A DNA stretch of 64,000 bases. Source: Vagococcus allomyrinae. Lineage in GTDB: Bacteria > Bacillota > Bacilli > Lactobacillales > Vagococcaceae. The translations under genes were made by a program, and so were the position numbers. The notes beneath the pieces were generated by a model. It did not search any database. It saw nothing but the letters and a program-made list of their open reading frames with translations, and was not told where the DNA came from. The stretch is from the NCBI RefSeq assembly GCF_017829975.1, contig NZ_JAEEGA010000004.1, positions 62,001 to 126,000 on the forward strand, given 5' to 3'. How positions within the stretch are numbered: position 1 is the first letter of the stretch; each line of letters starts with the position of its first letter. Below, in pieces: positions 25,096 through 32,867 of the stretch.

Positions 25096-26517
25096 TCACT
25101 GCTTAAAATAAAAGCGAGTGGTGGTTCCAAAATGATTGGACTTAATATGCAATTTACCTCTCAATTTTTCCTTGACGTAACTGGAAACAATTTTTAATCC
25201 CAGACTACTTCGATTGCTTTTTTTTGCATGATAACCTACACCATTATCTTGAATGACAACTGAAATAGTGTCATCATCAATTTTCGTGACTTCAATTTGA
25301 ATTAAATTTTGCGGATCTTCTTTAGTAAAGCCATGCTCAAAACTATTTTGTAACAACTCATTAACGATCAATGCCAAACTTACAGTCTTGTCGCTGTCTA
25401 AAAAAATAGTCTCATCAATGTATTTTTCTAAAGCAATTTGCTTACTTCCTAGAAAAGAACGGTGAACATTATTAATCGTCAAATCCAAGACAGATACGAG
25501 TGAAATGTCATCTGCAATCTGTTTAGACAACAGCTCATGGGCAGTAGAAATGGCCAGAATTCTCGTCTCACTTTCTCGAAGTAATTTTTTCACCTCTTCG
25601 CTTTCACTGCGCCGGCTTTGAATTCTTAGCAAAGAAACAATACTTTGAAGATTGTTTTTCACTCGATGATGAATCTCTTTAATGGCCACCGATTTAGTGA
25701 TAATTTCTACTTCCTTATTGTAGATTTCTGTTTTGTCGTGGAGAATCATGCTAAACATTTCGGTGTCATCATCAAAAAAACGACTCATTTTAAAGTGGGT
25801 TTCGCCAAAAAAAATCTCTTTTTCAGCAACTTCCTCCCACTTTCCAGCATTTCTCAAATACAATAATTGCTCAAAGGTTGACGTGTCAAGTGATAAATTA
25901 TCGTAGTGGAACCCATTGATTTTTTCCATATAACCAAAATGATAATAATACGATTCAGCCACTTCATTGTTGATAATTAAATGCCCCTCTTTATCGAATA
26001 TTAAAATAGCTTCATCTAACTTGTTAATCAAATTTTTATAAAAGGCAATCGGTTGCGTTACAGGACGTTGTGACCCATCCTCTTGATTGGAAAAATAAAA
26101 TTGTTCACCGATGGTTTCATTGACCGGTGCTTCTATTATCAAGACCCCAATATTTCGCTGATTATTGCGAATGGGAAAGACTTTCTGACGAATCAGTTTG
26201 TTCTCTTGCGTCTTTGCTAAGAGACCTTCCGTATTAAGAGACGTTTCAAAGGTTCGATAAACGCCTGGTTCGTTTAAGCGTTTTGCTACTTTCCCAACAA
26301 CGGTTTCCTGATAAATCGATTCTTTTAATTTAGGACGACGATGATAGACCACGATCGCTTCGTCTGTCACATCAGATAAAATATCAATAAAAACATCTTC
26401 ATTTTGATACCGAATACTTTTTTCAATATTATTAGCTTCTTTAATAATTTCATCAATATCACTGACATCCAGCTCTGAATACTTTTGACACAATCGGCGA
26501 ATATCATCTTCAACCAT
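25096..26517 (-). CDS. eutW: Ethanolamine sensor histidine kinase EutW
   Basis: The 473-residue cytosolic kinase has an N-terminal sensory/GAF-like region (about 20-150), a PAS-like domain (FYKNLINKLDEAILIFDKEG, about 155-260), the HisKA_2 dimerisation/phosphoacceptor motif EIHHRVKNNLQSIVSLL and a C-terminal HATPase domain with NELLQNSFEHGF and DNGVGY. This is the EutW layout: it senses ethanolamine and phosphorylates EutV. The ATG at 26517 overlaps the end of eutV. An earlier TTG at 26523 is less likely. Confidence 0.93.
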   Translation of the reverse strand: MVEDDIRRLCQKYSELDVSDIDEIIKEANNIEKSIRYQNEDVFIDILSDVTDEAIVVYHRRPKLKESIYQETVVGKVAKRLNEPGVYRTFETSLNTEGLLAKTQENKLIRQKVFPIRNNQRNIGVLIIEAPVNETIGEQFYFSNQEDGSQRPVTQPIAFYKNLINKLDEAILIFDKEGHLIINNEVAESYYYHFGYMEKINGFHYDNLSLDTSTFEQLLYLRNAGKWEEVAEKEIFFGETHFKMSRFFDDDTEMFSMILHDKTEIYNKEVEIITKSVAIKEIHHRVKNNLQSIVSLLRIQSRRSESEEVKKLLRESETRILAISTAHELLSKQIADDISLVSVLDLTINNVHRSFLGSKQIALEKYIDETIFLDSDKTVSLALIVNELLQNSFEHGFTKEDPQNLIQIEVTKIDDDTISVVIQDNGVGYHAKKSNRSSLGLKIVSSYVKEKLRGKLHIKSNHFGTTTRFYFKQ

Positions 26518-27082
26518 TGGCAATCACAATCATTTCTGCTACATCAATCATTGGACACCGTTTATCCATACTAAGTTTGCGGATTTGCTGATAAGCAGTT
26601 TCTTCATTAATAGCATGGGTCGACATTAAAATCCCCTTAGCTTTTTCGATCAATTTACGATTTTCTAACTTCTCAGCTAAACTGTCAACATCTCTTTCCA
26701 ATTTGCTCACTTCAATCCCTTTAGCAATCGACATCTCGACCATTGGAATAAAAGACTTTTCATCCAATGGCTTAACCAAGTAACCAACTGCGCCGAACTC
26801 CATGGCTTTTTTCCGATTCACTTCATCACTATATGCCGTCAGCATCAAAATAGATTTCGCTAGTTTTTCACTCATAATTTTTTTCCCAGCATTTAGCCCA
26901 TCTAAAAGTGGCATTTGCACATCCATAATCACTAAATCTGGTCGGTGTTTTTTGCACATTTCAATTGCTTCAAAACCATCTGCCGCTTCCCCAACCACAT
27001 GATAATTAGCCAACTCCAACATATCTCTCAGGTCTACTCTCGTAAGAGGTTCATCATCAACAATGATAATCGTTCCATTCAC
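26510..27082 (-). CDS. eutV: Response regulator and RNA-binding antiterminator EutV
   Basis: The protein has an N-terminal receiver domain (IIIVDDEPLTRVDLRDML, phosphoacceptor Asp in DLVIMDVQMP, Lys in LVKPLDE), a coiled-coil linker, and a C-terminal ANTAR RNA-binding domain (RKLIEKAKGILMSTHAINEE to MIDVAEMIV). When phosphorylated by EutW it dimerises and binds paired AxxGxx-loop hairpins, preventing termination. I chose the GTG at 27082, 8 nt after AAGGAG; a GTG at 27091 is too close to that site. Confidence 0.95.
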   Translation of the reverse strand: MNGTIIIVDDEPLTRVDLRDMLELANYHVVGEAADGFEAIEMCKKHRPDLVIMDVQMPLLDGLNAGKKIMSEKLAKSILMLTAYSDEVNRKKAMEFGAVGYLVKPLDEKSFIPMVEMSIAKGIEVSKLERDVDSLAEKLENRKLIEKAKGILMSTHAINEETAYQQIRKLSMDKRCPMIDVAEMIVIANG

Positions 27083-27126
27083 GATATCCACTCCTTGCCT
27101 CTAAATATTTCACTATATTAAAACAA

Positions 27127-27468
27127 CTATGTTTTAGTGACCTCTGTGCTTGAAAACCCTAATATTTCTTTTAAACCATTGATAACTGCGGTTAAAGCTG
27201 ACTCCACTGACGAAATATCACCAGTGAGTACGACTGAACCACTAAATCGATCGACAAAACCAATTTCAATATCGCCAGCTTTCGCTGCAATGTCGACAGC
27301 AATAATTGAAGCTTCGCTAGGGGTAATAGTCAAAATACCGATCGCCCCACTAGCCGCTGCAATGCCCAACTTTTCGTAACTATCTGGTGTTGGATTAGCG
27401 ATGAGATGAGCTAGCGTAACTTGTTTACCGGGGACATATTCTTGAATTAACCGTTGTTTATCCGTCAT
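27127..27468 (-). CDS. eutS: BMC shell protein EutS (copy 2 in transcription order)
   Basis: The 113-residue BMC-domain shell protein starts with [20 protein letters not shown]. It contains [20 protein letters not shown] and [20 protein letters not shown], all typical of EutS, which forms bent hexamers. It lies 56 bp after eutG. A close homologue lies at 30.2 kb and a truncated third copy at 35.9 kb; the C-terminal part of the third resembles this copy more than the 30.2-kb one. Confidence 0.95.
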   Translation of the reverse strand: MTDKQRLIQEYVPGKQVTLAHLIANPTPDSYEKLGIAAASGAIGILTITPSEASIIAVDIAAKAGDIEIGFVDRFSGSVVLTGDISSVESALTAVINGLKEILGFSSTEVTKT

Positions 27469-27523
27469 CCAACCGCCCTCTTTTCTCTATCTGTTAGCAT
27501 TATAAGCTCCTCCAAGAACTCTG

Positions 27524-28636
27524 TCAAAATAAACTCAAGACGATTTTTTTTATTTGCTCAGTACTTGGTTGAACAGGATTTGTTCGGGTTGTTGGGTCCT
27601 TTATCGCTTCTTTGGCAATTACTTCTAACACCGGCTTGATCTCTTCACAAGTATATCCCGCCGCGACGAAGCTAGCTGGCATCTCCAACTTTTGCCGCAA
27701 ATCACTAATCTCATTGATCAGATTTCTAACACCAACTTTCCCTCGAGAATTAGCCCAACCTTGTTTGCGAGCCAATTGAGCGTATTTGTCTAAAGCGCGC
27801 TGACTCTCATTGGCATTGAATTGGATGATCGTTGGCAAAAGAACACCGTTTAGTCGGCCATGAGGCATATGTAATTTTCCACCCATCGTGTGAGCCATCC
27901 CATGACAAAGACCCAGAGAAGCTTGATTAAAGGCAATCCCTGCGATACAAGAAGCGTAGTGAACCTTTTCGCGGGCCTCCATGTCATCGCCATGTTGATA
28001 CGCTCGAACAAGATAATTAAAAATCAAGTCGACTGCCTTTTCTGCCAAAGCGTCTGAAAAATCATTCGCCTCAGTGGAGACATAAGCTTCCAAAGCGTGG
28101 GTTAATACGTCCATGCCAGTATCTGCAGTAACTTTCGGCGGAACAGTTTTAACTAAGCGTCCATCTAAAATCGCCTTATCTGGTTGCAACAACTCATCGA
28201 CAAGCGGGTATTTTAACCCTGCTTGCGGGTTTGTTATGACTGCGAAATTTGTGACTTCCGATCCAGTACCACTTGTAGTTGGAATAACAATTAATAATAA
28301 TTCTGAAATAATCGCCAGTTTTATACCAAAGTATTTGATGGCTTTGGCCGCATCAATAGCTGAACCTCCGCCGAAAGCAATCATCATCGTTGGTTTAAAC
28401 TCGGCTAAAGTCGCAACACCACTTACCACATTATCGATGGTTGGATCAGGCACAATATCGGTGAACACGTCATACTTATTCGTATCGTTAATAGAACGAG
28501 TGACGTATTCAATTAAGTTTGATTCCACCATATAAGCATCTGTCACTATGCAAATTCGTTGATTTGAATAACCTTTTAAACAATCCAATGCATCGTCACC
28601 GATAAAAATATGAGTGTTAAAATTTAACTGCTTCAT
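27524..28636 (-). CDS. eutG: Iron-containing alcohol dehydrogenase EutG
   Basis: EutG reduces acetaldehyde to ethanol inside the microcompartment, regenerating NAD+ for EutE. The 370-residue protein is a group III iron alcohol dehydrogenase: AFGGGSAIDAAKAI (about 89-102), PTTSGTGSEVTNFAV (about 122-136), and metal ligands in GMDVLTHALEAYVS, GLCHGMAHTMGGKLHMPHG. The ribosome site TTGGAGGTGGAG is close to ideal. It is preceded by an attenuator and the EutX-like RNA, so transcription probably needs EutV read-through. Confidence 0.94.
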   Translation of the reverse strand: MKQLNFNTHIFIGDDALDCLKGYSNQRICIVTDAYMVESNLIEYVTRSINDTNKYDVFTDIVPDPTIDNVVSGVATLAEFKPTMMIAFGGGSAIDAAKAIKYFGIKLAIISELLLIVIPTTSGTGSEVTNFAVITNPQAGLKYPLVDELLQPDKAILDGRLVKTVPPKVTADTGMDVLTHALEAYVSTEANDFSDALAEKAVDLIFNYLVRAYQHGDDMEAREKVHYASCIAGIAFNQASLGLCHGMAHTMGGKLHMPHGRLNGVLLPTIIQFNANESQRALDKYAQLARKQGWANSRGKVGVRNLINEISDLRQKLEMPASFVAAGYTCEEIKPVLEVIAKEAIKDPTTRTNPVQPSTEQIKKIVLSLF

Positions 28637-28655
28637 CTCTCCACCTCCAAAAAAT

Positions 28656-28709
28656 ACAAAAAGCTACCTAAAAAGACCAAAATCGACCTTTTAGGTAGCG
28701 TCATTGCCA
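28656..28709 (-). promoter_or_regulatory. Attenuator before eutG (ANTAR hairpin overlapping terminator)
   Basis: On the minus strand TGGC-AATGAC-GCTA (28709-28696) forms a hairpin whose loop has A1 and G4. Its 3' arm is part of a terminator stem GCTACCTAAAA/TTTTAGGTAGC (28699-28689 with 28673-28663), followed by TTTTTG. The partner hairpin is not adjacent; the nearest AxxGxx hairpin is the EutX one at 28763-28748. Confidence 0.75.
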
Positions 28710-28732
28710 ACTAAAACTTAAAAATTCAAATA

Positions 28733-29092
28733 AAAAAAGGCAAGGGAAGCACACCGTTGTGCTAAGACTTACAACGAGTAAGTCAATCCTTTTGCCTATA
28801 GTCTATAACACCTCTATGTGCATGAAACGCCGTTGTCATTAGAGACAACTAGCCCATGATAAATTAATCCCTTTGATTAAATCTGTCAGTCGGCACATGT
28901 TACAAAACAATAGGCAAATCTTCGACTAGCCAAATAAGCGCTAGTCATACCTTCTGTTCTACCACGAAACAGTAAGTACCACGTTAAAAATAGAAAGACC
29001 TGACTTAAAGCATAAGCTTATCACAGTGGCGGGACCGCGTTGGAATTACACCAAACTTCCATCTATAAAAAACGTTAGACAATCTTTATCAC
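28733..29092 (-). ncRNA. eutX: EutX-like RNA: cobalamin riboswitch fused to ANTAR hairpins
   Basis: A promoter lies just upstream. The transcript begins with an adenosylcobalamin riboswitch. Near its 3' end are GACTTAC-TCGTT-GTAAGTC (28784-28766) and AGCAC-AACGGT-GTGCT (28763-28748, A1/G4 hexaloop). They are enclosed by complementary segments (28796-28788 with 28746-28739) that end in TTTTTTT, a terminator. A further CAC-ATAGAG-GTG hairpin with A1/G4 lies near 28822-28811. In Enterococcus faecalis the EutX RNA has this design: without B12 it is made full length and its hairpins trap EutV, and with B12 it stops early and releases EutV. The position between the adenosyltransferase and eutG is also shared. 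Confidence 0.85.
28985..29075 (-). promoter_or_regulatory. Adenosylcobalamin riboswitch core
   Basis: Reading the minus strand, GGTGTAATTCC, then GCGGTCCCGCCACTGTGA (B12 box GCCACTG at 29030-29024) and later AAGTCAGGTCTTTC (29007-28994) match the conserved cobalamin riboswitch core. A hairpin CTGTT/AACAG around 28972-28951 may be the kissing-loop arm. The edges are approximate. Confidence 0.88.
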
Positions 29093-29098
29093 ATGTTT

Positions 29099-29127
29099 AT
29101 ATTAGCATAACAAAAAATAGAATACAA
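29099..29127 (-). promoter_or_regulatory. Promoter of the EutX-like RNA
   Basis: On the minus strand TTGTAT (29127-29122), a 17-bp spacer and TAATAT (29104-29099) predict a start near 29092, just before the riboswitch. Confidence 0.55.
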
Positions 29128-29200
29128 CAGCAAAAGAACTATTTTCACAAAAAAAATCAGCGCTTTCAAAAATAGTTACTATCGTGAATGCCCCCTTTTT

Positions 29201-29758
29201 TTAGTTATAAAAAACTTGGCTGTTGCGGCGATAACTGATATCAGGACGTCCTTCACGAAAATTCACCAAACGGGCTGCCGCAAAAAAATAATCTGACAAA
29301 CGATTTAAAAATGTCAGCACATCAGCATTAATTTCCTCTTCCAAGCTGGTGGCAACCACATAGCGTTCGGCTCGTCGGGCAATCGTTCGGGCAACATGAA
29401 GCTGACTGGCAATGGGATCTCCGCCAGGTAAAATAAATTCTTGAATGTCTGGTGGTGAGGCTAAATATTTGTCAATACAGCTCTCTAGCCACAATGTTGG
29501 TTCTTCATTCGTTCGAAATCCTTTAGAGCTATTAGGTGTTGCTAGATCAGTCCCACAATCAAAGAGTATTTGCTGAATTTCGAGCAAATCTTTTTTAATA
29601 TCAGGACTGCTTTTCATCTGGCTGATAATCACCCCAATATGAGAATTTAACTCATCTGTTGTACCATAGGCTACAACACGGTTTGCACATTTTTTTACTT
29701 TTTCACCCCCGATGATACTCGTGTCACCCTTATCACCAGTTTTGGTATATATCTTCAT
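29201..29758 (-). CDS. pduO: PduO-type ATP:cob(I)alamin adenosyltransferase
   Basis: The enzyme attaches the adenosyl group of ATP to cob(I)alamin, giving the coenzyme of EutBC. The 185-residue protein has the PduO N-terminal motifs IYTKTGDKGDTSIIGG (2-17), AYGTTDELNSHIG, the FILPGG segment, ARTIARRAERYV and LNRLSDYFFAAARLVN. The C-terminal haem-binding domain of Salmonella PduO is absent. It overlaps the eutP stop by ATGA. Because eutT is a relic here, this is probably the only adenosyltransferase of the locus. Confidence 0.95.
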   Translation of the reverse strand: MKIYTKTGDKGDTSIIGGEKVKKCANRVVAYGTTDELNSHIGVIISQMKSSPDIKKDLLEIQQILFDCGTDLATPNSSKGFRTNEEPTLWLESCIDKYLASPPDIQEFILPGGDPIASQLHVARTIARRAERYVVATSLEEEINADVLTFLNRLSDYFFAAARLVNFREGRPDISYRRNSQVFYN

Positions 29759-30207
29759 TCTCCATCCTCCTTTTCCTCAGCTAAAAATGCCAATAACTCA
29801 GCTACCCCTTGATTAGTAGTCGCTGATACTTGAAAAATTTGTCTGGCCCCGGCCGCTTTTAAACTAGTTATGGCCTTTGCGATCTCATCTGTCGAGGTTG
29901 CTAAATCAATTTTAGTAACAATCCCAATACTATGCTTAGAAAACATCGTCGTAAAGCCAGGGGGAAACGTGGCAAAATTTTCCTTAACACTCTGTAATAA
30001 ACCAATTACATCAACCTCTACTGATGTTACCTGAAGGGCACTGTAATAGTGTCTCCTTTGAGTAAACTCTCCCGGCGTGTCAATAATATCAACACTGTGC
30101 TCAATCGCTTGCGTTTTTTGGTAAACGATATCTGTTCCATTAAGTCGCTGAGTCAACGTGGTTTTACCGGTTCCGACTGCTCCTACTAACATCATTTTCT
30201 TCACCAT
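29755..30207 (-). CDS. eutP: EutP-type P-loop GTPase-like protein
   Basis: The 150-residue protein has a GTPase fold: P-loop KKMMLVGAVGTGKTTLTQRL, G3 motif VDIIDTPGEFTQRR and G4-like VTKIDLATS. Salmonella EutP was reported to be an acetate kinase despite its GTPase-like sequence, so either function is possible. I chose the ATG at 30207; the frame opens at a GTG at 30225 that has no ribosome site. It is coupled to the following adenosyltransferase gene by a 4-base overlap. Confidence 0.88.
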   Translation of the reverse strand: MVKKMMLVGAVGTGKTTLTQRLNGTDIVYQKTQAIEHSVDIIDTPGEFTQRRHYYSALQVTSVEVDVIGLLQSVKENFATFPPGFTTMFSKHSIGIVTKIDLATSTDEIAKAITSLKAAGARQIFQVSATTNQGVAELLAFLAEEKEDGE

Positions 30208-30228
30208 TTCACCTACTACCTTCACTAG

Positions 30229-30573
30229 TTATGAGCGAGTTATTTTTACTCCTCTTATCTTTAACAATGAATCTAAAGTTTCAATAACGGCCGAAATACC
30301 AGCTTCCACAGCCATCACATCGCCTGCCATCACGACTGCCCCACTAAAACGATCCATAAACGCAATCTGAACAGCCGCCGTCTTAGTAGCGATATCAGAG
30401 GCCACAATTGCCGCTTCACTAGGCGTAATCGTTAAGATTCCCAAGGCCTGATGCTGAAACTCCAACAAGCCAATTTTTTCATAAACTTTCTGATCGGGAT
30501 TGGCAATAATATGAGCAATGGTCACCTGTCTTCCAGGCACTGATTCTTGAATTACCCGTTGTTTATTTTCCAA
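30229..30573 (-). CDS. eutS: BMC shell protein EutS (copy 1)
   Basis: The 114-residue EutS-family shell protein starts at a TTG at 30573, 6 nt after GAGGGGA. It has KQRVIQESVPGRQVTIAHII, the unusual insert GLLEFQHQALGILTITP where the second copy has [16 protein letters not shown], and FMDRFSGAVVMAGDVMAVEA. It overlaps the end of the methyltransferase gene by 22 bp. Two divergent EutS proteins may form mixed or distinct bent hexamers. Confidence 0.93.
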   Translation of the reverse strand: MENKQRVIQESVPGRQVTIAHIIANPDQKVYEKIGLLEFQHQALGILTITPSEAAIVASDIATKTAAVQIAFMDRFSGAVVMAGDVMAVEAGISAVIETLDSLLKIRGVKITRS

Positions 30574-31391
30574 ATGTCATCCCCTCTTTTCCTTATTTCT
30601 TGAATTGTTTTTGGTGAGGTTCCACAACAACCACCTATGATAACTGAATCAAGTTGATACAGTGGCTCGAGCAATTCACTAAATCTTTGATCGGAAACTG
30701 GAAAGCGCCAACCCTCTTCGCTTTGTTTAGGAATCCCAGCATTTCCTTGAACTATCAGCGGTAAATCTATCTGGCTTCTTAGTTTCATCGCCAATGCTAT
30801 TACGTCTGATGACAGGGTCATACAGTTTAAGCCAATGCCATCAACTTTAAGTTGGCGAAGTTCTTCGATCACACATTCGAAGGATTCACCAGCGAATGTT
30901 CGACCATCTGGTTGTAAGCTTAGACTGACAAACAAAGGCACTTTGATTGGACTGAGCAACTCGGCAACAGCAGCCAACTCTTTTAGATCGTAATATGTTT
31001 CCAACAGCAATAAATCGACCATGTGGGTTTCAGCTAATCGCCCGATGTCACTAAATCTTTTCAGGAGGAGGTCAGATTGTTTTTCCGTACACTGGGCCAA
31101 ACCAGCTGGTCCAATACTTAAAGCGATGAAAGCTGGCTTAACCAATCGCGCTAACTCAATGCCGCGTTCCACAATCTGACGATAATTATTTAATGTCACT
31201 GCCCGAAAAGTATTCGTCGTCAAAATATCCGCTCCCCCGTTAAGGTAAGCTTGGTGAAGCCCTCTCACTAAGTCTGGTTGCCTTTCATTCGCTAAGTCTA
31301 AAGGTACTAGGCTACAATGTTTTTGAAGCTGCGTGCCAATCGCCCCTTCACAAAGTAAATTTCTTTGTTGAAGTTCTGTTAATATCCTCAT
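30552..31391 (-). CDS. Homocysteine S-methyltransferase family protein
   Basis: The 279-residue barrel protein has the start CEGAIGTQLQ, LTTNTFRAVTLNNY, GLNCMTL and the zinc-ligand motif IIGGCCGTSP, as in homocysteine/S-methylmethionine methyltransferases (MmuM family). It would move a methyl group from S-methylmethionine or a similar donor to homocysteine, making methionine. I chose the ATG at 31391 behind AGGAGAG. Such a gene is not a usual eut member; it lies tightly between an old yellow enzyme gene and eutS and shares their attenuator. Confidence 0.87.
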   Translation of the reverse strand: MRILTELQQRNLLCEGAIGTQLQKHCSLVPLDLANERQPDLVRGLHQAYLNGGADILTTNTFRAVTLNNYRQIVERGIELARLVKPAFIALSIGPAGLAQCTEKQSDLLLKRFSDIGRLAETHMVDLLLLETYYDLKELAAVAELLSPIKVPLFVSLSLQPDGRTFAGESFECVIEELRQLKVDGIGLNCMTLSSDVIALAMKLRSQIDLPLIVQGNAGIPKQSEEGWRFPVSDQRFSELLEPLYQLDSVIIGGCCGTSPKTIQEIRKRGDDIWKINNG

Positions 31392-31401
31392 GTCCACTCT
31401 C

Positions 31402-32508
31402 CTAACGATACAAGTACCAATCGGTTGATTCTTTGACACTCTTCCACAATCGTCGCGGAATTCTCAATAATTGACGGTCACTCCCAGACATGTTCAAAAC
31501 TGGGAGTTGCACCTCTTGCCCCTGAATAATTTGATCAGCCCACTTAGGTAGTAACACAAAAGGCCGACAAGCCGATACCAGTTGACAATTCTCTAGTGCC
31601 GACTCAATATCATCAGGTTGAAGTAAGTTTCCACAACCGATCAGGGGGACTTTGGGAGACATGACCTTCAACAGTCGCAACACTTGATACGGATGATTCT
31701 CAACCATCACTGTCTGTAGAATATCATGACTTGTCACATGAATATAGTCTAATGGATAATCATTTAAGGCTTGAATAATCAGCAGACTTTCGCGAAAACT
31801 TTGTTGACGAACGGAAACAACTGACGAGGTGTTGTCTTCCAGTGAGAGTCTCACACCTAAAGCAAAAGGTTTTTTAGCCAAACGATCGATAACCTTTAAT
31901 CCCCGTTGAATAATCTCCGTTAAAAAGCGCAAACGATTGTTAAGCACTCCTCCCCAACGGTCAGTTCGCTGATTCCAACTACTCATTAGAAATTGCTGAG
32001 GTAAGTAAGAATTTGAGGCATGAATTTCCACACCATCAAACCCTGCTAAAATACTGCGTTCAATTCCCTTTTCGTAATCCAGCACTATTTGCTCAATCTC
32101 TTTTTCTCCCAATTCAGTATAGGCCACATTCCCTAAATTAGCAGACGCTTGACTGACACAAAAATATTGTGGCTGTCTGACAAAATGTGTCATCGCGCCG
32201 CCGTGGTAAATTTGAAGAAAGGCTTTTGTGCCATTCTTTTGGATGATCTTCGCCAACTGGCTAAGATGAGAAATGTGAGACTTATGGCTCACACTCAGCC
32301 CGTGTTCGTAAGCTTTTCCTACTAAGGAAACATAGGCAGAAGCTACCACTATCCCGCCGACACCTCCTGTTCGTTCAGCAAAAAAAGCCAGCTCTCCCTG
32401 CGAAGCACGTCCAGTTATATCAGAATCCAAAGTGGAAATCGGGGCAAACAATAAGCGGTTTTTCAACACCACCCCAGAGGGTAATACGATAGTTGAATTA
32501 ACAGTCAT
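31402..32508 (-). CDS. NADH:flavin oxidoreductase (old yellow enzyme family)
   Basis: The 368-residue flavoprotein (FMN, TIM barrel) starts IVLPSGVVLKNRLLFAPIST. It has QIYHGGAMTHF (the HGG substrate-site motif), FDGVEIHASNSYLPQQFLMS and TDRWGGVLNNRLRF, all typical of the OYE-like/NADH oxidase family. These enzymes reduce activated C=C bonds or act as NADH oxidases. There is no C-terminal iron-sulfur/FAD extension. It is the first gene of the eut transcript, directly behind an ANTAR attenuator. Its job in ethanolamine use is not known; disposing of NADH or detoxifying enals formed from acetaldehyde are options. Confidence 0.88.
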   Translation of the reverse strand: MTVNSTIVLPSGVVLKNRLLFAPISTLDSDITGRASQGELAFFAERTGGVGGIVVASAYVSLVGKAYEHGLSVSHKSHISHLSQLAKIIQKNGTKAFLQIYHGGAMTHFVRQPQYFCVSQASANLGNVAYTELGEKEIEQIVLDYEKGIERSILAGFDGVEIHASNSYLPQQFLMSSWNQRTDRWGGVLNNRLRFLTEIIQRGLKVIDRLAKKPFALGVRLSLEDNTSSVVSVRQQSFRESLLIIQALNDYPLDYIHVTSHDILQTVMVENHPYQVLRLLKVMSPKVPLIGCGNLLQPDDIESALENCQLVSACRPFVLLPKWADQIIQGQEVQLPVLNMSGSDRQLLRIPRRLWKSVKESTDWYLYR

Positions 32509-32540
32509 CTTCCTCTCCTTTCTATAATTTTCCGTTGGTC

Positions 32541-32616
32541 ACAAAAAAACGACACAAAAAAGAACAGATTCTTTTTGCATCGTTGCATGGTTGGTTTATT
32601 CTCACCTCATTGTGAG
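32541..32616 (-). promoter_or_regulatory. ANTAR dual-hairpin attenuator at the head of the eut operon
   Basis: On the minus strand hairpin 1 (32616-32601) is CTCAC-AATGAG-GTGAG and hairpin 2 (32587-32576) is TGC-AACGAT-GCA. Both hexaloops have A1 and G4. Hairpin 2 overlaps the 5' arm of a terminator (32584-32548) whose arms AACGA..CAAAAAGAA and TTCTTTTT..TCGTT are followed by seven T. EutV binding is expected to block the terminator and let the whole operon be read. Confidence 0.9.
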
Positions 32617-32631
32617 TGTCATCTCAAGGTT

Positions 32632-32660
32632 ATCATAGCAAATCTAAGGAGATCAGTCAA
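32632..32660 (-). promoter_or_regulatory. Main eut operon promoter
   Basis: On the minus strand TTGACT (32660-32655), a 17-bp spacer ending in TGC (extended -10) and TATGAT (32637-32632) form a good housekeeping promoter. The predicted start near 32625 lies only about 10 nt before the first ANTAR hairpin. Confidence 0.7.
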
Positions 32661-32788
32661 AGGCTAAATTCATTTCACAAATTTTAAATACCAATTTTGT
32701 GCTATTTAAAACTGCTTAGCAGCCCTCTTTAGCTGGATCATTTAACTATTTTGGCTTCTTAAAAAATGAAATCCACTGCTAATTATCA

Positions 32789-32817
32789 TTGATTTCTAAA
32801 ATGTTAGAGCTTACAAT
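32789..32817 (+). promoter_or_regulatory. pduS-pduT promoter
   Basis: TTGATT (32789-32794), a 17-bp spacer and TACAAT (32812-32817) predict a start near 32824 and a short leader to pduS. No ANTAR hairpin pair or riboswitch was seen in this leader. The bases between the two divergent eut promoters (32661-32788) show nothing further. Confidence 0.6.
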
Positions 32818-32867
32818 AGAACTGACAATGACGTCTACACTAAAAAATTGAAGATGTAGGTGATAAC

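Noticed and set aside
29024-29040. A T-box-like motif (GGCGGGACCGCG) on the plus strand
   Set aside because: It is the reverse complement of the cobalamin riboswitch core on the minus strand, and no tRNA-linked gene or T-box stem I lies on the plus strand.
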